Positions 55,742 through 64,000 of a DNA stretch of 64,000 nt are shown piece by piece. A program made the translations under genes and the position numbers. Location: assembly GCA_029931535.1 (NCBI GenBank), contig JAQPZY010001398.1, positions 1 to 64,000 of the forward strand, read 5' to 3'. The notes below the pieces were generated by a model. The model was not told where the DNA came from. It searched no databases and saw only the letters and a list, made by a program, of their open reading frames with translations. Numbering within the stretch: the stretch's first letter is position 1; each line of letters begins with the position of its first letter. Source of the DNA: Margaritifera margaritifera. Taxonomy: Eukaryota; Mollusca; Bivalvia; Unionida; Margaritiferidae.

Positions 55742-55983
55742 TGTTTGATGCTACTACTTTGGGTGTCGTGAGGTTTGGACGAAGCGGCTTGACGCGTTCG
55801 ACGAGCCACAGGAGTGGGTAGTGAAGAAGGGGTAATGGCAGGTTTCTTCTTGGTGGTGGTGTCTTTTTTCACTTCAGTCTTGCTTTCTTTCTTTTTTTCT
55901 ACTGCTGAAGAAGGAGTGGACATCCTCTTATGAACCCAATCTTTCATTTTTTCTCGATGAGGGGTAGGTGAGGGTGTCAACAA
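55726..55983 (-). CDS. Lys/Ser/Thr-rich ORF upstream of integrase, 85 aa
   Basis: Starts MLTPSPTPHREKMKDWVHKRM and is very rich in Lys, Thr and Ser (KKKESKTEVKKDTTTKKK), ending SSSIKQWVTY. It lies in another frame 17 bp below the 127-aa ORF and is probably the C-terminal part of the same gene after a frame change. In related Polintons one protein covers both parts. Confidence 0.45.
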   Translation of the reverse strand: MLTPSPTPHREKMKDWVHKRMSTPSSAVEKKKESKTEVKKDTTTKKKPAITPSSLPTPVARRTRQAASSKPHDTQSSSIKQWVTY

Positions 55984-55999
55984 GACCGCGGCAATCTTA

Positions 56000-56383
56000 C
56001 TAGAGATGGAAGGAGCAGACTTCTCGAAGCTCGTCTACTTCTTCTGTCGTCTCCGTGGCGGTGTCTGTTTTAGTGGCAGTGACTTTAGGTTCGCTTTTCA
56101 TCAGGGCTTTGAAATCTCTCAGAGTGGGTTGAGCTGTTTCGTCTACAGCTTTCTGGTGAAAGAGTTGAAGACGTTGCAAGAGTTTGCCGTACCGTTGCGA
56201 TTTTTCTGTTTCTGACAAATCGCTTCGATCCATCAGCGCTTGTAATTCTTGTTGTAACTGTGACATCTCTTGGAAATTGGGATTGGGTGGTAAATGAGGT
56301 ATCCGTTGTTCGTTCCAACGATGGAATTCCATCCATCGTTTGTAAGGAACTAAAGTCAGTTTTCGTCCTTCCATTTCATCCAA
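56000..56383 (-). CDS. Polinton late protein with coiled coil, 127 aa
   Basis: Starts MDEMEGRKLTLVPYKRWMEF. The LVPYxRW opening, followed by a Pro/Asn hinge (PHLPPNPNF) and a coiled coil (LQALMDRSDLSETEKSQRYG, then LLQRLQLF), recurs in Polinton ORFs just before integrase. Function unknown; probably virion-associated. Confidence 0.55.
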   Translation of the reverse strand: MDEMEGRKLTLVPYKRWMEFHRWNEQRIPHLPPNPNFQEMSQLQQELQALMDRSDLSETEKSQRYGKLLQRLQLFHQKAVDETAQPTLRDFKALMKSEPKVTATKTDTATETTEEVDELREVCSFHL

Positions 56384-56488
56384 AGATACAAGTGTGTGGT
56401 CTTTCCAGAGAAGGGTGTCCTTTTTATCTTCTTTTCTTCCCGTCCTTTTATTGCATGCCTCCTCCTACAAGCGATCCAGCGATCGTTC

Positions 56489-56860
56489 CTAACAAATAGC
56501 CGCTATTTTTAACAACGGTCCTATCAGCATAGGTAGAAATCCTCCTCGTTGCACCAACATTATTTTCTTTTGCTGGAGCGGTATTTTCTTTTTGACCGTT
56601 TGGCGAAGAACGTTCCGATGTTTACCTAATTTTTGTTTCTGTATCTTGGACAAAGGGACCGTTCCTTTCACGACGTTCAAACAACATTCACACACGGTAT
56701 CGATGATTTCTTTGGGGGCTGTTTGAATGAGTTGTTTTCGCATGGGAGGATTGGATTTGGTCAGGACAGACAAGACGTCCCAATGTTTAGCCAGACGAGG
56801 TGGAAGTCCTTTTTTTGTTTTGCTTTTCCTCTTTTGGTGGTGTGCACGTTTGGGGGTCAT
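56489..56860 (-). CDS. Small basic virion-type protein with Cys pair and Gly-rich hydrophobic end
   Basis: The likely start is ATG 56,860 (MTPKRAHHQKRKSKTKKG); an upstream ATG at 56,899 is also possible. The conserved middle is EIIDTVCECCLNVVKGTVPL, followed by basic helices and the hydrophobic C-terminus VQRGGFLPMLIGPLLKIA. This architecture is widespread in animal Polintons and resembles adenovirus-type minor core proteins that are cut by the protease near GG sites. Intact. Confidence 0.7.
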   Translation of the reverse strand: MTPKRAHHQKRKSKTKKGLPPRLAKHWDVLSVLTKSNPPMRKQLIQTAPKEIIDTVCECCLNVVKGTVPLSKIQKQKLGKHRNVLRQTVKKKIPLQQKKIMLVQRGGFLPMLIGPLLKIAAIC

Positions 56861-56908
56861 CTTAGAGGTCAGGAGCAAGTCTGAAGTCTGGCAGGTCACA
56901 CTTCTATT

Positions 56909-57274
56909 TTATACTGGAACACGTCTCCATTGATTGTCTGCAAGGAGTACCATCTTCATGACAGGCATCACTCGACGTTGAGGTGTTTTCAACGGACTAA
57001 ATCGTCTCAGTTCTTCTTTGGATAAATCCACTAAACTTTGTAACATGCCGGTTATCTCTTGGACTTTGGTTTTAGGGGATGGTACTTTTTTAGCGGCAGC
57101 CGCCGTGGCCAAATCAGCCGAAGTCGAGGGTCCCGGAGTGGTGACTTTTGAAATGGGTTTCCATTTTTGCATCAAATTAGGAAACACTCGTCTTAAGTCC
57201 GGTTTGGCAGGCATCATCACGAAGGTGGACGAAGACGACGAAGAAGTGGACGGAAGAGAAGGAGACCTCGTCAC
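56909..57274 (-). CDS. Unknown small late protein, 121 aa
   Basis: Starts MTRSPSLPSTSSSSSSTFVM. A low-complexity Ser-rich leader is followed by PDLRRVFPNLMQKW and a helical part (GMLQSLVDLSKEELRRFSPL). Its start overlaps the upstream gene's stop by 4 bp (ATGA), so the two are probably co-expressed. No family was recognised. Confidence 0.5.
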   Translation of the reverse strand: MTRSPSLPSTSSSSSSTFVMMPAKPDLRRVFPNLMQKWKPISKVTTPGPSTSADLATAAAAKKVPSPKTKVQEITGMLQSLVDLSKEELRRFSPLKTPQRRVMPVMKMVLLADNQWRRVPV

Positions 57275-57786
57275 TGCTGCCTGTCGTGGCTTGAGGGTGT
57301 ACGTTTGCGTCCTCGCAGCAGTACCTCTCTTGCGGCTCGAAGTGGTTGGTGTTTTCTTGGCAGGGCTTTTCTTTTCTTGGGGGCTTTCTTTTTAGGGCTT
57401 TTCTTCTTCTTGGGACTTTTCTTTTTGGTTTTTGGTTTTTTGGCTTGGGCATTAGGATCCCATTTCAAAAGTGAACGAATCATGACCCCTCCTAAAGAAC
57501 CGCTACCTCCAGGGGTTAAAATGATTTGTTTTTTAGTCCGTGGATCGATTCTAGGATCGGCCAGTTGTGACAACGCCACTTTATATTTTTGAAAAAAACG
57601 TTGGGTTTGATGAGGGATGTGAATGATGCCTTGCAGTAATTGATGTGCCGTCAAAGTAAACCATCGTAACACTTCTTTGAGACTAGCTTCTAACAAACGG
57701 GCACGGACTTGTGCATTTTTTTCGCGACTGATGCCATACAATTCACGAATCAATTTGGCAGAAGGATGAGCTTGAAAGGAAGTCAT
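57271..57786 (-). CDS. Small late protein with Lys-rich tail, 171 aa
   Basis: The N-terminal helical domain (RELYGISREKNAQVRARLLE, then TLTAHQLLQGIIHIP) is followed by a Gly-rich block (LTPGGSGSLGGVMIRSLL). A strongly basic tail of repeated KKKSPKKK-type units ends in RRGRKR-like sequence. The tail suits condensing element DNA inside the capsid (inference). Intact, located directly downstream of the packaging ATPase. Confidence 0.6.
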   Translation of the reverse strand: MTSFQAHPSAKLIRELYGISREKNAQVRARLLEASLKEVLRWFTLTAHQLLQGIIHIPHQTQRFFQKYKVALSQLADPRIDPRTKKQIILTPGGSGSLGGVMIRSLLKWDPNAQAKKPKTKKKSPKKKKSPKKKAPKKRKALPRKHQPLRAAREVLLRGRKRTPSSHDRQQ

Positions 57787-57844
57787 CTCGAAGACTGTGA
57801 GAAAGAAATGACGTAGTGGATGTTTTTATAGTTTTTTTTTCCTT

Positions 57845-58588
57845 TCAGAGAGTGGCCGAAGGGGACGTGTAAATGACGTTACCTCCTTCTTGGTACCAAT
57901 GGTGAAACAATTGGGTACGAAATCTCAAATAGTCGGGAGTGGTAGGTTTTAAGTCGATGAGTAAATACGCATGAGGTGTTTGAGTGGCATCGTCGTAAGC
58001 ATAATTCAGCCAAGGAGTGCCTAACTGTTTGGCTAACACTTGCACTTGAGATTTGTCTCTGGGGCTTTTAAACAACACCACGTAATGAGCGTTGAGTTTG
58101 ATGGTTCGATGGGCTTTACTTTGTTTAAATAAATTTTGAGTAATGTAAATGATGCTGGCATTTCGATGATGTCCTTTTCGTGTAAACAAAAGTTTAATTT
58201 CTTCTTCGTCTTTTCCTATCATGTCGTCGAAGATGACCAGATGTGTTTGAATCAGGTCAGACACGATCCCATCGTCTTCGCGAGGAATGCCTTCCACAAA
58301 CGAAATTACCTCTCCTTGACTTTCACGAAGTAACGTGTAAGACGATTGCCACTCTTTGTAACACCACACGATGCGTTGAGGTGGACGATCGAACAGATGA
58401 GATTTGTTTTCGATCAAACGTTTGACAAATTCGGTTTTGCCTGAACCACTCGGTCTAGCAATCAACATGTTAAAAGGATGGCGCAGATACAAAGCTTCCC
58501 AACTTTGACGATCTAACTTTTCGTCGATCACTTTGACCACAGAAGAAGCAGAAGAGGCAGACGAGGCAGAGGAAGAAGATGCAGCCAT
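57845..58588 (-). CDS. FtsK/HerA-type genome-packaging ATPase, element 3
   Basis: Intact, about 247 aa from the ATG at 58,588 (MAASSSSASSASSASS). An upstream in-frame ATG at 58,681 lies in TATA-like AT-rich DNA and is less likely. The Walker A is RPSGSGKTEFVKRL (the first Gly of the usual GPSGSGKT reads Arg). The Walker B is HLVIFDDMIG. The arginine-finger region is KSPRDKSQVQVLAKQLG. It would pump DNA into the capsid. Length and order are normal for Polintons, and it is one of few large element 3 genes without a visible break. Confidence 0.88.
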   Translation of the reverse strand: MAASSSSASSASSASSVVKVIDEKLDRQSWEALYLRHPFNMLIARPSGSGKTEFVKRLIENKSHLFDRPPQRIVWCYKEWQSSYTLLRESQGEVISFVEGIPREDDGIVSDLIQTHLVIFDDMIGKDEEEIKLLFTRKGHHRNASIIYITQNLFKQSKAHRTIKLNAHYVVLFKSPRDKSQVQVLAKQLGTPWLNYAYDDATQTPHAYLLIDLKPTTPDYLRFRTQLFHHWYQEGGNVIYTSPSATL

Positions 58589-58692
58589 GACTGAGGTAGG
58601 AAGAATTTTGAGAAGAAGACAAAAGACACATGACATTTTATACGTTTCATACACGTTTATTGTTTGTAAAACAACCAACAAAAAAACATATT

Positions 58693-58977
58693 TTACAAGT
58701 CATGAAGGACAAAAATGCATACCGCAAAAATGGTGAGGTACAACAATAAGACTTCCACTAAAAGAATCAAAGTTCTGTATAAACAAGTCAATGTACAACA
58801 TTCTGGATGAAGGTGTGTCCTACGAATAGAGTGCACACGCACTGGTGGCATTCTGGTCTCTGTTCTGGTGGTAGAAGAATGAAATGTCTCTGACGGAAAG
58901 GGGGAGTGTTCCTGAGGTGTTTCCATTTGTACGACGACGGTGTGGTCTTCTTCTTCTTTTTGAGGTTGGAGTGTCAT
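58693..58977 (-). CDS. Small single-pass membrane protein, 94 aa
   Basis: The likely start is ATG 58,977 (MTLQPQKEEEDHTVVVQ). The frame is open further upstream, but that part is antisense-like to better coding in another frame. The soluble N-terminal half is rich in Thr, Ser and His. A Cys cluster (PECCTLTCLYRTL) leads into a C-terminal membrane helix (LILLVEVLLLYLTIFAVCIF). No family was recognised; it could be a tail-anchored protein. Confidence 0.5.
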   Translation of the reverse strand: MTLQPQKEEEDHTVVVQMETPQEHSPFPSETFHSSTTRTETRMPPVRVHSIRRTHLHPECCTLTCLYRTLILLVEVLLLYLTIFAVCIFVLHDL

Positions 58978-59026
58978 GGTAGTGAACTTGGATTTCAAGT
59001 GGTTCACTTCTTTGGGTCTTGGAAAC

Positions 59027-59290
59027 TTAGTGACGTGCCAGGTCTTTGGCAAACTGTGCCACTTCGTGTAGCCAAGCATCGAAACCAATACTTTTCCAGT
59101 CACGTACATCTTTCCAATCGTAAAGTTTGTGTAACCAACTAGCGATGCACACTTCTTGAAACGTGTGAAGGGTAGATACAGTTTGACAAATGTCTTATTC
59201 ACACGGAGGTACACAACTCGTGTTCATCACAAGTCTCAACACTTTGAGCACAATTTGTCTTTCGTGTGCCGATAAAGCATGAATGGTCAT
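59027..59290 (-). pseudogene. Third member of the small paralogous family, interrupted by TAA
   Basis: From ATG 59,290 the frame reads LSAHERQIVLKVLRLVMN, then a TAA at 59,195, then continues in the same frame with WLHKLYDWKDVRDW and ends at TAA 59,027. The ER-I/V motif and the W-x3-D-x3-W pattern resemble parts of the gene at 59,754-60,233. The family membership is tentative. Confidence 0.4.
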
Positions 59291-59522
59291 GGTTTTGGTT
59301 AGTCCACCAACAACAACACTGTTCCTCCAAAATAGTCCACAACGAATGTCCTGGAAAACGAAATCCAAGAAAAGTGGTCACGAAGGCACACACGGCATAG
59401 CGTCCAAAATTCAATGGAAACAGTTCCTGTATCAAGTGTTTATAATCCTCTAAGGTCTGAACACGATCGTTGCCTTCCTTCCACGGAATACGTTTCGCAA
59501 GTGAAGACCACTGTCCTGTCAT
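59199..59522 (-). CDS. C-terminal part of paralogous family member 2
   Basis: Starts MTGQWSSLAKRIPWKEGN at 59,522, with the ATG overlapping the stop of the 80-aa ORF before it. The block VQTLEDYKHLIQELFP and the end GHSLWTILEEQ correspond to VTNFEEYQKRFQEVSP and TDSIWQVYDYF of the protein at 59,754-60,233. The two ORFs 59,519-59,761 and 59,199-59,522 therefore look like one gene split by a frame change, or two overlapping ORFs. The last 25 residues after WWTN are probably read-through in a foreign frame. Confidence 0.5.
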   Translation of the reverse strand: MTGQWSSLAKRIPWKEGNDRVQTLEDYKHLIQELFPLNFGRYAVCAFVTTFLGFRFPGHSLWTILEEQCCCWWTNQNHDHSCFIGTRKTNCAQSVETCDEHELCTSV

Positions 59523-59761
59523 GGTCGGTTTTTATATCCAGGTTCCCAAGGTTGGTATCTTTTGTGATAGACTACTCCCGGGTACCTACTATGAAAGGTT
59601 CTCCCCAGAATCACTCTTCTTACAGTTTGGAAGTAAGCATAGCTTAAAAATCGAGAAATGACTTTGAGTTTACGTTTCACTTGTATCTTGACAAACTCTC
59701 TGTAAATACGTTCTCGCAGCTCCAAAGGCAAGCCACGAATGCGCTCTTCTAAACTAGTCAT
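59519..59761 (-). CDS. N-terminal part of paralogous family member 2, 80 aa
   Basis: Starts MTSLEERIRGLPLELRERIY. The stretch LPLELRERIYREFVKIQVKR is nearly the same as LPWELRERIYQELVQIQVKR in the neighbouring gene. It overlaps the upstream gene by 8 bp. The LPxEL...I pattern is like the start of an F-box, but too short to be sure. Confidence 0.55.
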   Translation of the reverse strand: MTSLEERIRGLPLELRERIYREFVKIQVKRKLKVISRFLSYAYFQTVRRVILGRTFHSRYPGVVYHKRYQPWEPGYKNRP

Positions 59762-60233
59762 TCACAGGCACAACTTTCTTCGTGACGAAATAGTCATACA
59801 CTTGCCAAATGGAATCGGTGGGTAAAGGCTTTCCAAGATGTTCACTGATGACCTTACACCTCAGACGACGTAAAGGCGTTTCGTCTTGAGGTGACACTTC
59901 TTGAAAACGTTTTTGGTATTCTTCAAAGTTAGTCACTTTTTTTTCCTCCACTTCGTTCATTGGAATTTTGTGTATCACTCCCACGTTGTAGGTGATGCCA
60001 TCCAATCTCTTACGAGCCCAATTTCTTATTTGATCAATGTTTGACCATTTGAATATTTTCAAAGCAATTAAACTTCTTATAGCATTCAGATACCACTGGT
60101 TAAATTGTCTGTGCCGTAAAGGATGCAATTGTTCTTTACGTTTCACCTGTATCTGAACCAATTCTTGGTAAATGCGTTCTCGCAGCTCCCAAGGCAAACA
60201 ACGAATGTACCATTGTAAAGTATCATCCGACAT
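59754..60233 (-). CDS. Paralogous family member 1, 159 aa, F-box-like N-terminus
   Basis: The start is ATG 60,233 (MSDDTLQWYIRCLPWELRER), one base after the stop of the BIR gene; upstream in-frame ATGs overlap that gene and are less likely. After the LPWELRERIY motif come aromatic helices (FNQWYLNAIRSLI, KWSNIDQIRNWARKRL) and a C-terminal part FEEYQKRFQEV...IWQVYDYFV. Intact. If the N-terminus is a real F-box it could recruit a host ubiquitin ligase, a common viral accessory role; this is inference with low certainty. Confidence 0.55.
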   Translation of the reverse strand: MSDDTLQWYIRCLPWELRERIYQELVQIQVKRKEQLHPLRHRQFNQWYLNAIRSLIALKIFKWSNIDQIRNWARKRLDGITYNVGVIHKIPMNEVEEKKVTNFEEYQKRFQEVSPQDETPLRRLRCKVISEHLGKPLPTDSIWQVYDYFVTKKVVPVND

Positions 60234-60234
60234 G

Positions 60235-60777
60235 TTACTTCTTGGAACTAGCATCCGGCTCATCGTACGCGTACTCTTCACCAACTAAAGGCAAGTACTG
60301 ACAGTGCGGCGACCATCTAGCATGTTCGATGTAAGCCGAGTAATTAGGCTCCCAATATTTAAGTCTCACACCGCAACTGAAACACTGAACTTTATCTCCT
60401 TCTCCCAAGTAGATAAATCCGGATCTGGCTAAAGCATTGGGAGTAGGTAGTTGTAGATATTTAGGCCACTTATCTTGGAACGTCTGGGGTCGCTTTTGAA
60501 ACTTGGAATAGCCAGCCAAAGTCACAGGTATCGTCAATTCTTTACCCATATAGGGATGGCATACACAGGTAGGGACACTTTTAGCATCCCCAATAAAAAA
60601 GAAAGGGCGTCCTGCATCGCTAGTGGGACGGTGAGGTACACGCACAGCATCGCTGATGTCAAAGAGTACGGCATCCGTCTCGTCGCATAGCACTGCATCG
60701 CACTCCAGGTCGTGATCGCCCTTGGAGTTCACAGTAGATCCCTCACTCGGTGGGCCGGTGGCATGAGTATTCATCAT
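60235..60777 (-). CDS. BIR-domain (inhibitor-of-apoptosis-like) protein, 180 aa
   Basis: The start is ATG 60,777 (MMNTHATGPPSEG). The N-terminal 90 residues are acidic with repeated DAV motifs (DAVLCDETDAVLFDISDAV). A single BIR domain covers about residues 105-170: RPQTFQDKWPKYL, ARSGFIYLGEGDKVQCFSCG, then LKYWEPNYSAYIEHARWSPH and CQYL. The C-x2-C-x16-H-x6-C zinc ligands are all present. BIR proteins bind caspases or IAP antagonists. There is no RING finger, so it would act as a binder and not as an E3 ligase. It lies between PolB and the paralogous family and was probably acquired from a host or another virus. Intact. Confidence 0.85.
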   Translation of the reverse strand: MMNTHATGPPSEGSTVNSKGDHDLECDAVLCDETDAVLFDISDAVRVPHRPTSDAGRPFFFIGDAKSVPTCVCHPYMGKELTIPVTLAGYSKFQKRPQTFQDKWPKYLQLPTPNALARSGFIYLGEGDKVQCFSCGVRLKYWEPNYSAYIEHARWSPHCQYLPLVGEEYAYDEPDASSKK

Positions 60778-60887
60778 CTTCTTTTTCTTCTTCTTTCTTC
60801 TTGCTCGGTCAACGTTGGAAGTCCTAATGAATGGTTAGACTTGGAAGTGGTCCCTTTTGTATACTGAAGATAGGCGTGTCCGTAAGG

Positions 60888-63800
60888 TCAAGTGGTGTGG
60901 TCTGGAAGTCTCACTCGTTTCTGGTACACAGTTTGGTAAACTTTTTGTAAAGGGCGACTGACGATTTGGTGATTAGGTAACCGTACGATCTTGTGAGGTT
61001 CCAACGTTTGCACTCGAAAGTCTTCCACTTGTCCAGACAGCAAAGCATTTTTCAAAACCTCAAAATTGACCACTCGGCTGGTTCGATAGTTCAGGGTCAA
61101 TCCTTTGACTTTGCATTTGGTGTGAAGTTGGCCTTGTTGGTCTCGGTATCGGTAGCCGTAATTTTTAGGGACACCGCTGGCAAAACTCAGAATGGTGTCT
61201 TGAGGGTGCTCGTCCGTCCAGGCTCCTAAACGATCTCCTTGGATGGTAGGACATGGGCAACCAGGGCGATGGATGTACATACAACTGTCGGTGTCAAAGT
61301 GCAGGACACGATCTCCCAAGACTTCTAAAGCTTCGTCGTACAATTTCAAGCGAGCATGGGCTGTCACGTAGGCTGCAATGACCACGTTACTAAAATGGTC
61401 GGACTGTACAAACTTGCATTCTTCTTCTAAATTGACTAAGATCAAATCATCAAAGACGATTTCTACGTGTTTCATCAGTTTACTTTTGTCGTCCACCAGT
61501 TTAAAGTAGCGACTAGGATCGGTCAAGTATTCCGTCTTGGTCAAGATCGGACGTTGTGCCATTTTCCCACACAAACAATTCAACACGACTTTGGCAAACG
61601 ATCATCTTCCTTCGTTTTTTTCTACGTCTTCCAAAGTGATCCCTTCGATGTCACGGTACTCTTCTTTGAATCAGACTTGGTCTTCGGGAGTCTTGCACCA
61701 CGAGGGATACCCGCTGACTTCTTGTTTCAGTTTTAAAAATTGGTTGACGTACCCGGAGAAAATGCCTGGATGGGAGGCGTCGTCCTTTTGGTATTGTGCT
61801 GTGGTTGGAAAGTGCCAGATTTCGTACACTTTCAACAAACGGTATCCTCGATCCAGAGCCCGAAACGATTCGGCGCTGACCCACGTTCCTGTCAAAGCGC
61901 GTTCTTCCTCCGTGTGGTCACAGGGGTGATCTTGGTTACATGTTTCGGCACACGTACGGCATAAAGGAAACATCAGTTTTCCTTGGCAATGATGAGGTAA
62001 GATAGGATGGTACAAGTCGGTCGGGGGTAAGACTTTGCATTTGATCAATCTTTCGTACTGACGAATGTGTTCCACGTCGATGTGTTCTGTCAAGATTTCA
62101 GGGTGTCCGGTTGGAAATCGTTTGTATTTACACACCCAAGGATACAACGAACACACGTCGATGTATTTGATTTATTCTTCTCTTGATTCGTCTACGTCGT
62201 ACAGCAAGCGAGCGGCATTGGTTCGTCCTCCAAACAAACTGTGGCGTGGATCCAAAGGTTCGATGTCGGTCACGTCGTAACTTTCGGCTATGCTCCTAAA
62301 TTCAGGATCGGTTTTCAAACGTCGATCGTACTCGTGCTCCCACTTTTCTACCACTTGGTATCTTTGACTTTCTAACTTTAGTCGTCGTTGGTAAGTGTGT
62401 TCGTACAACTCTTCCATGCTGGCTCCCGTGAAAGGACTTTTCAGGTCTCGTTTAGGAAAACAGGTAGGGCATCCGTGAAACAAGCAGCCCTGAAATTCGT
62501 ACACCGTGTGCGGGTTTTCTAAATCCCAACCATCCACGGAAAGACTGCATATTTCTTTTCTCCTCCTCCGTTTCTGGCATGTTGTATCCATTTGTCTTCC
62601 TTTTGGCACAAGTAATGGAGCCAACGCAAAGCTTTGGTCGAGTATTGACGACTGGCAAAGAGAAACGTGTTCTCAGGCATGAAATTTTTGGTGTACACTA
62701 AGGTACAGGCTTTAGGTAGGGTGCACGCTTCCTTCAAAGGATCGATGTCTCCGTGATCTAGAAATAACTGTCGAAACTTTCCACAGCAACGGCGTAAAAT
62801 GTCCACATCGGATCGGCAGTACTTTAACATTTCTTCTTGGAAGTCTAACGGTTCTGACTGGTGAGCGTGGTACCAAGCGTGAAAGGCTTCTCGGTGTTCG
62901 GGGTGCATTCCGTCGGGATCGTAATAGTCAACGTCAGGCAAATGCGGTAGTACGGCGTGTTGATTGGCTTCGGTATTGAAGAAGTGGGGAAAATATCCTT
63001 TGGCCCTTTCTGTCATACCAAATGTTTTAGGCATTCGACTCAAAGGCATGGCCAAATAACTCATGGAATCTTTTAATTGCACTTGTCCCACTTGCATGTA
63101 GATGAGTTTGGCTCCGTTCATGGTGACTTTAGGGCATTCGGTACCTTGTTGCGAATAATATTTTAACAAAAACTGTCCATCGTATCCCTAGAAATTGTGA
63201 GCCATGACGGTCGCATAGCGATGACAGTCTCCGTAACGTTATATGTCCTCTTCGCTCCAAGTGTCGTCGGTAGGGTCTAAAATCCATTGAGCAAACTCGG
63301 ACAGAGTGTTAGGACCACGAAAGAATTTTTCACGTCCTCCTGGAATCCTACTACAATGAGGACAGTGAACGTGGATAGGTTCTTGGATGCACTTCTCACA
63401 AGCCCGATGAGCGACGCAGAAATTGGGAATGTGAATGCCTGTTTCTTGCATGCATTCAAAATCAAAAAAGATAAAATCCACTTTGTTCTTGTTCTTCTTC
63501 TTGTTCTGATCCCTCTTTAATTCTTTCTTCAGTGTATTGTCGTACTTTTGCATGAAACATTGATGCTCATAATCCACGATTTGGTCACAAATGTGGCATC
63601 TTTTCTTTCCGGTACAAGTGTGTCTCTTGGGGTCGTTGGTTTCAATCAGGTGTCCACACGTGGAGCACAATTTCAATAAGTCGCAAGCGCTTTTCTGCTG
63701 GTGTCCTTGTGTCCTGAGATGTTGTTCGTAACAAGAGGGACTGACAAAGGTTCGTCGACACGTCTCACAATGGACATGTTGTTCAGGAAGGCATGGCGTG

Positions 63801-64000
63801 GCCGCTAAACAGCCCCGACATCTCTCTCCGCAGTGAATGTGTCGCTCTCGACTGTTAAATCCTTGCTCGCATTTCTCACAGTAGTAAGAGTATCCTTAAA
63901 ATCCTGTGATACTGGTGATGGCATCGAAATGTTCTCGATGGTAATAGACGTAAATGTATTTTCCCTCGGGGAAATCGGGTCCTCGAAACAGCAGATCTCC
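60888..64000 (-). pseudogene. Family B DNA polymerase, element 3 (runs off the window)
   Basis: From the right edge: LLFRGPDFPEGKYIYVYYHR, a series of Cys/His fingers (YYCEKCEQGF, CRGCLAATPC, CRRTFVSPSCYEQH, CSTCGHLIE), Exo I (FFDFECMQE), Exo II (AHNF and GYDGQF), Exo III (YCRSDVDIL), the VYEFQGCLFHGCPTC block, motif A (YIDVCSLYP) and motif C (HFDTDSCMY). All catalytic residues remain. Breaks: TAA 63,896, TAA 63,239, TAG 63,188, a frame change near 62,545, TAA 62,172, TGA 61,671 and TGA 61,602. Each stop is one or two bases from a sense codon in the same frame. The enzyme would have replicated the element. Confidence 0.9.

Noticed and set aside
50300..64000. Alternative genetic code, because several TGA codons stand where Trp is expected
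   Set aside because: TAA and TAG also occur in frame and there are true one-base frameshifts; many intact genes end at ordinary stops of all kinds.

Overview
The window comes from an animal nuclear genome and is almost entirely mobile DNA. It holds a tandem array of an internally deleted Ty3/gypsy-type LTR retroelement, followed by three different Maverick/Polinton (adintovirus-like) elements lying end to end. No tRNA, rRNA or ordinary host gene was recognised. The species cannot be fixed from sequence alone. Metazoan histone-type 3' stem-loops, a BIR (inhibitor-of-apoptosis) gene inside an element and the Polinton content suggest an invertebrate.

Region 1 (1-21,673): ten LTRs of about 1,147 bp (the first one partial) alternate with nine internal segments of about 1,165 bp, giving a 2.31 kb head-to-tail period. 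Each LTR runs from TGTCAC to GTGACA and is followed by a tRNA-Leu-type primer binding site. The internal part keeps only a C-terminal integrase piece and an RNase H piece, in the reverse of the normal gypsy order. The array ends exactly at an LTR terminus inside a Maverick gene.

Region 2 (21,674-27,830): Maverick 1, AT-rich. It carries a 5'-truncated phospholipase A2-like ORF running into an integrase, two small unknown genes, an HNH endonuclease, and a protein-primed type B DNA polymerase that has lost the catalytic Asp of motif A. Region 3 (27,831-39,309): a spacer with a 41-bp minisatellite, then Maverick 2, heavily decayed but with a readable gene order: PolB (+), integrase and PLA2-like (-), packaging ATPase, minor capsid, core-like protein, major capsid and protease (+).

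Region 4 (39,310-64,000): element 3, a larger Polinton almost wholly on the minus strand. From right to left it has PolB (running off the window), a BIR protein, a small paralogous family, a membrane protein, packaging ATPase, small basic virion-type proteins, a chromodomain integrase, minor capsid, core protein, major capsid and adenain-type protease. Most large genes carry one to several single-base nonsense or frameshift lesions, so the copy is dead but recently so. A second copy of the PolB 5' half lies 24.4 kb to the left in the same orientation, suggesting a tandem or head-to-tail arrangement of about 24.4 kb units. Between them lies an accessory region (40.6-50.1 kb) with short genes sharing a 34-bp TATA promoter module. 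Three of these genes form regular cassettes of about 1 kb whose mRNAs would end in canonical replication-dependent histone 3' stem-loops, 20-25 nt after the stop codon. These cassettes sit between inverted copies of a 1.2 kb repeat and are the most unusual thing in the window.
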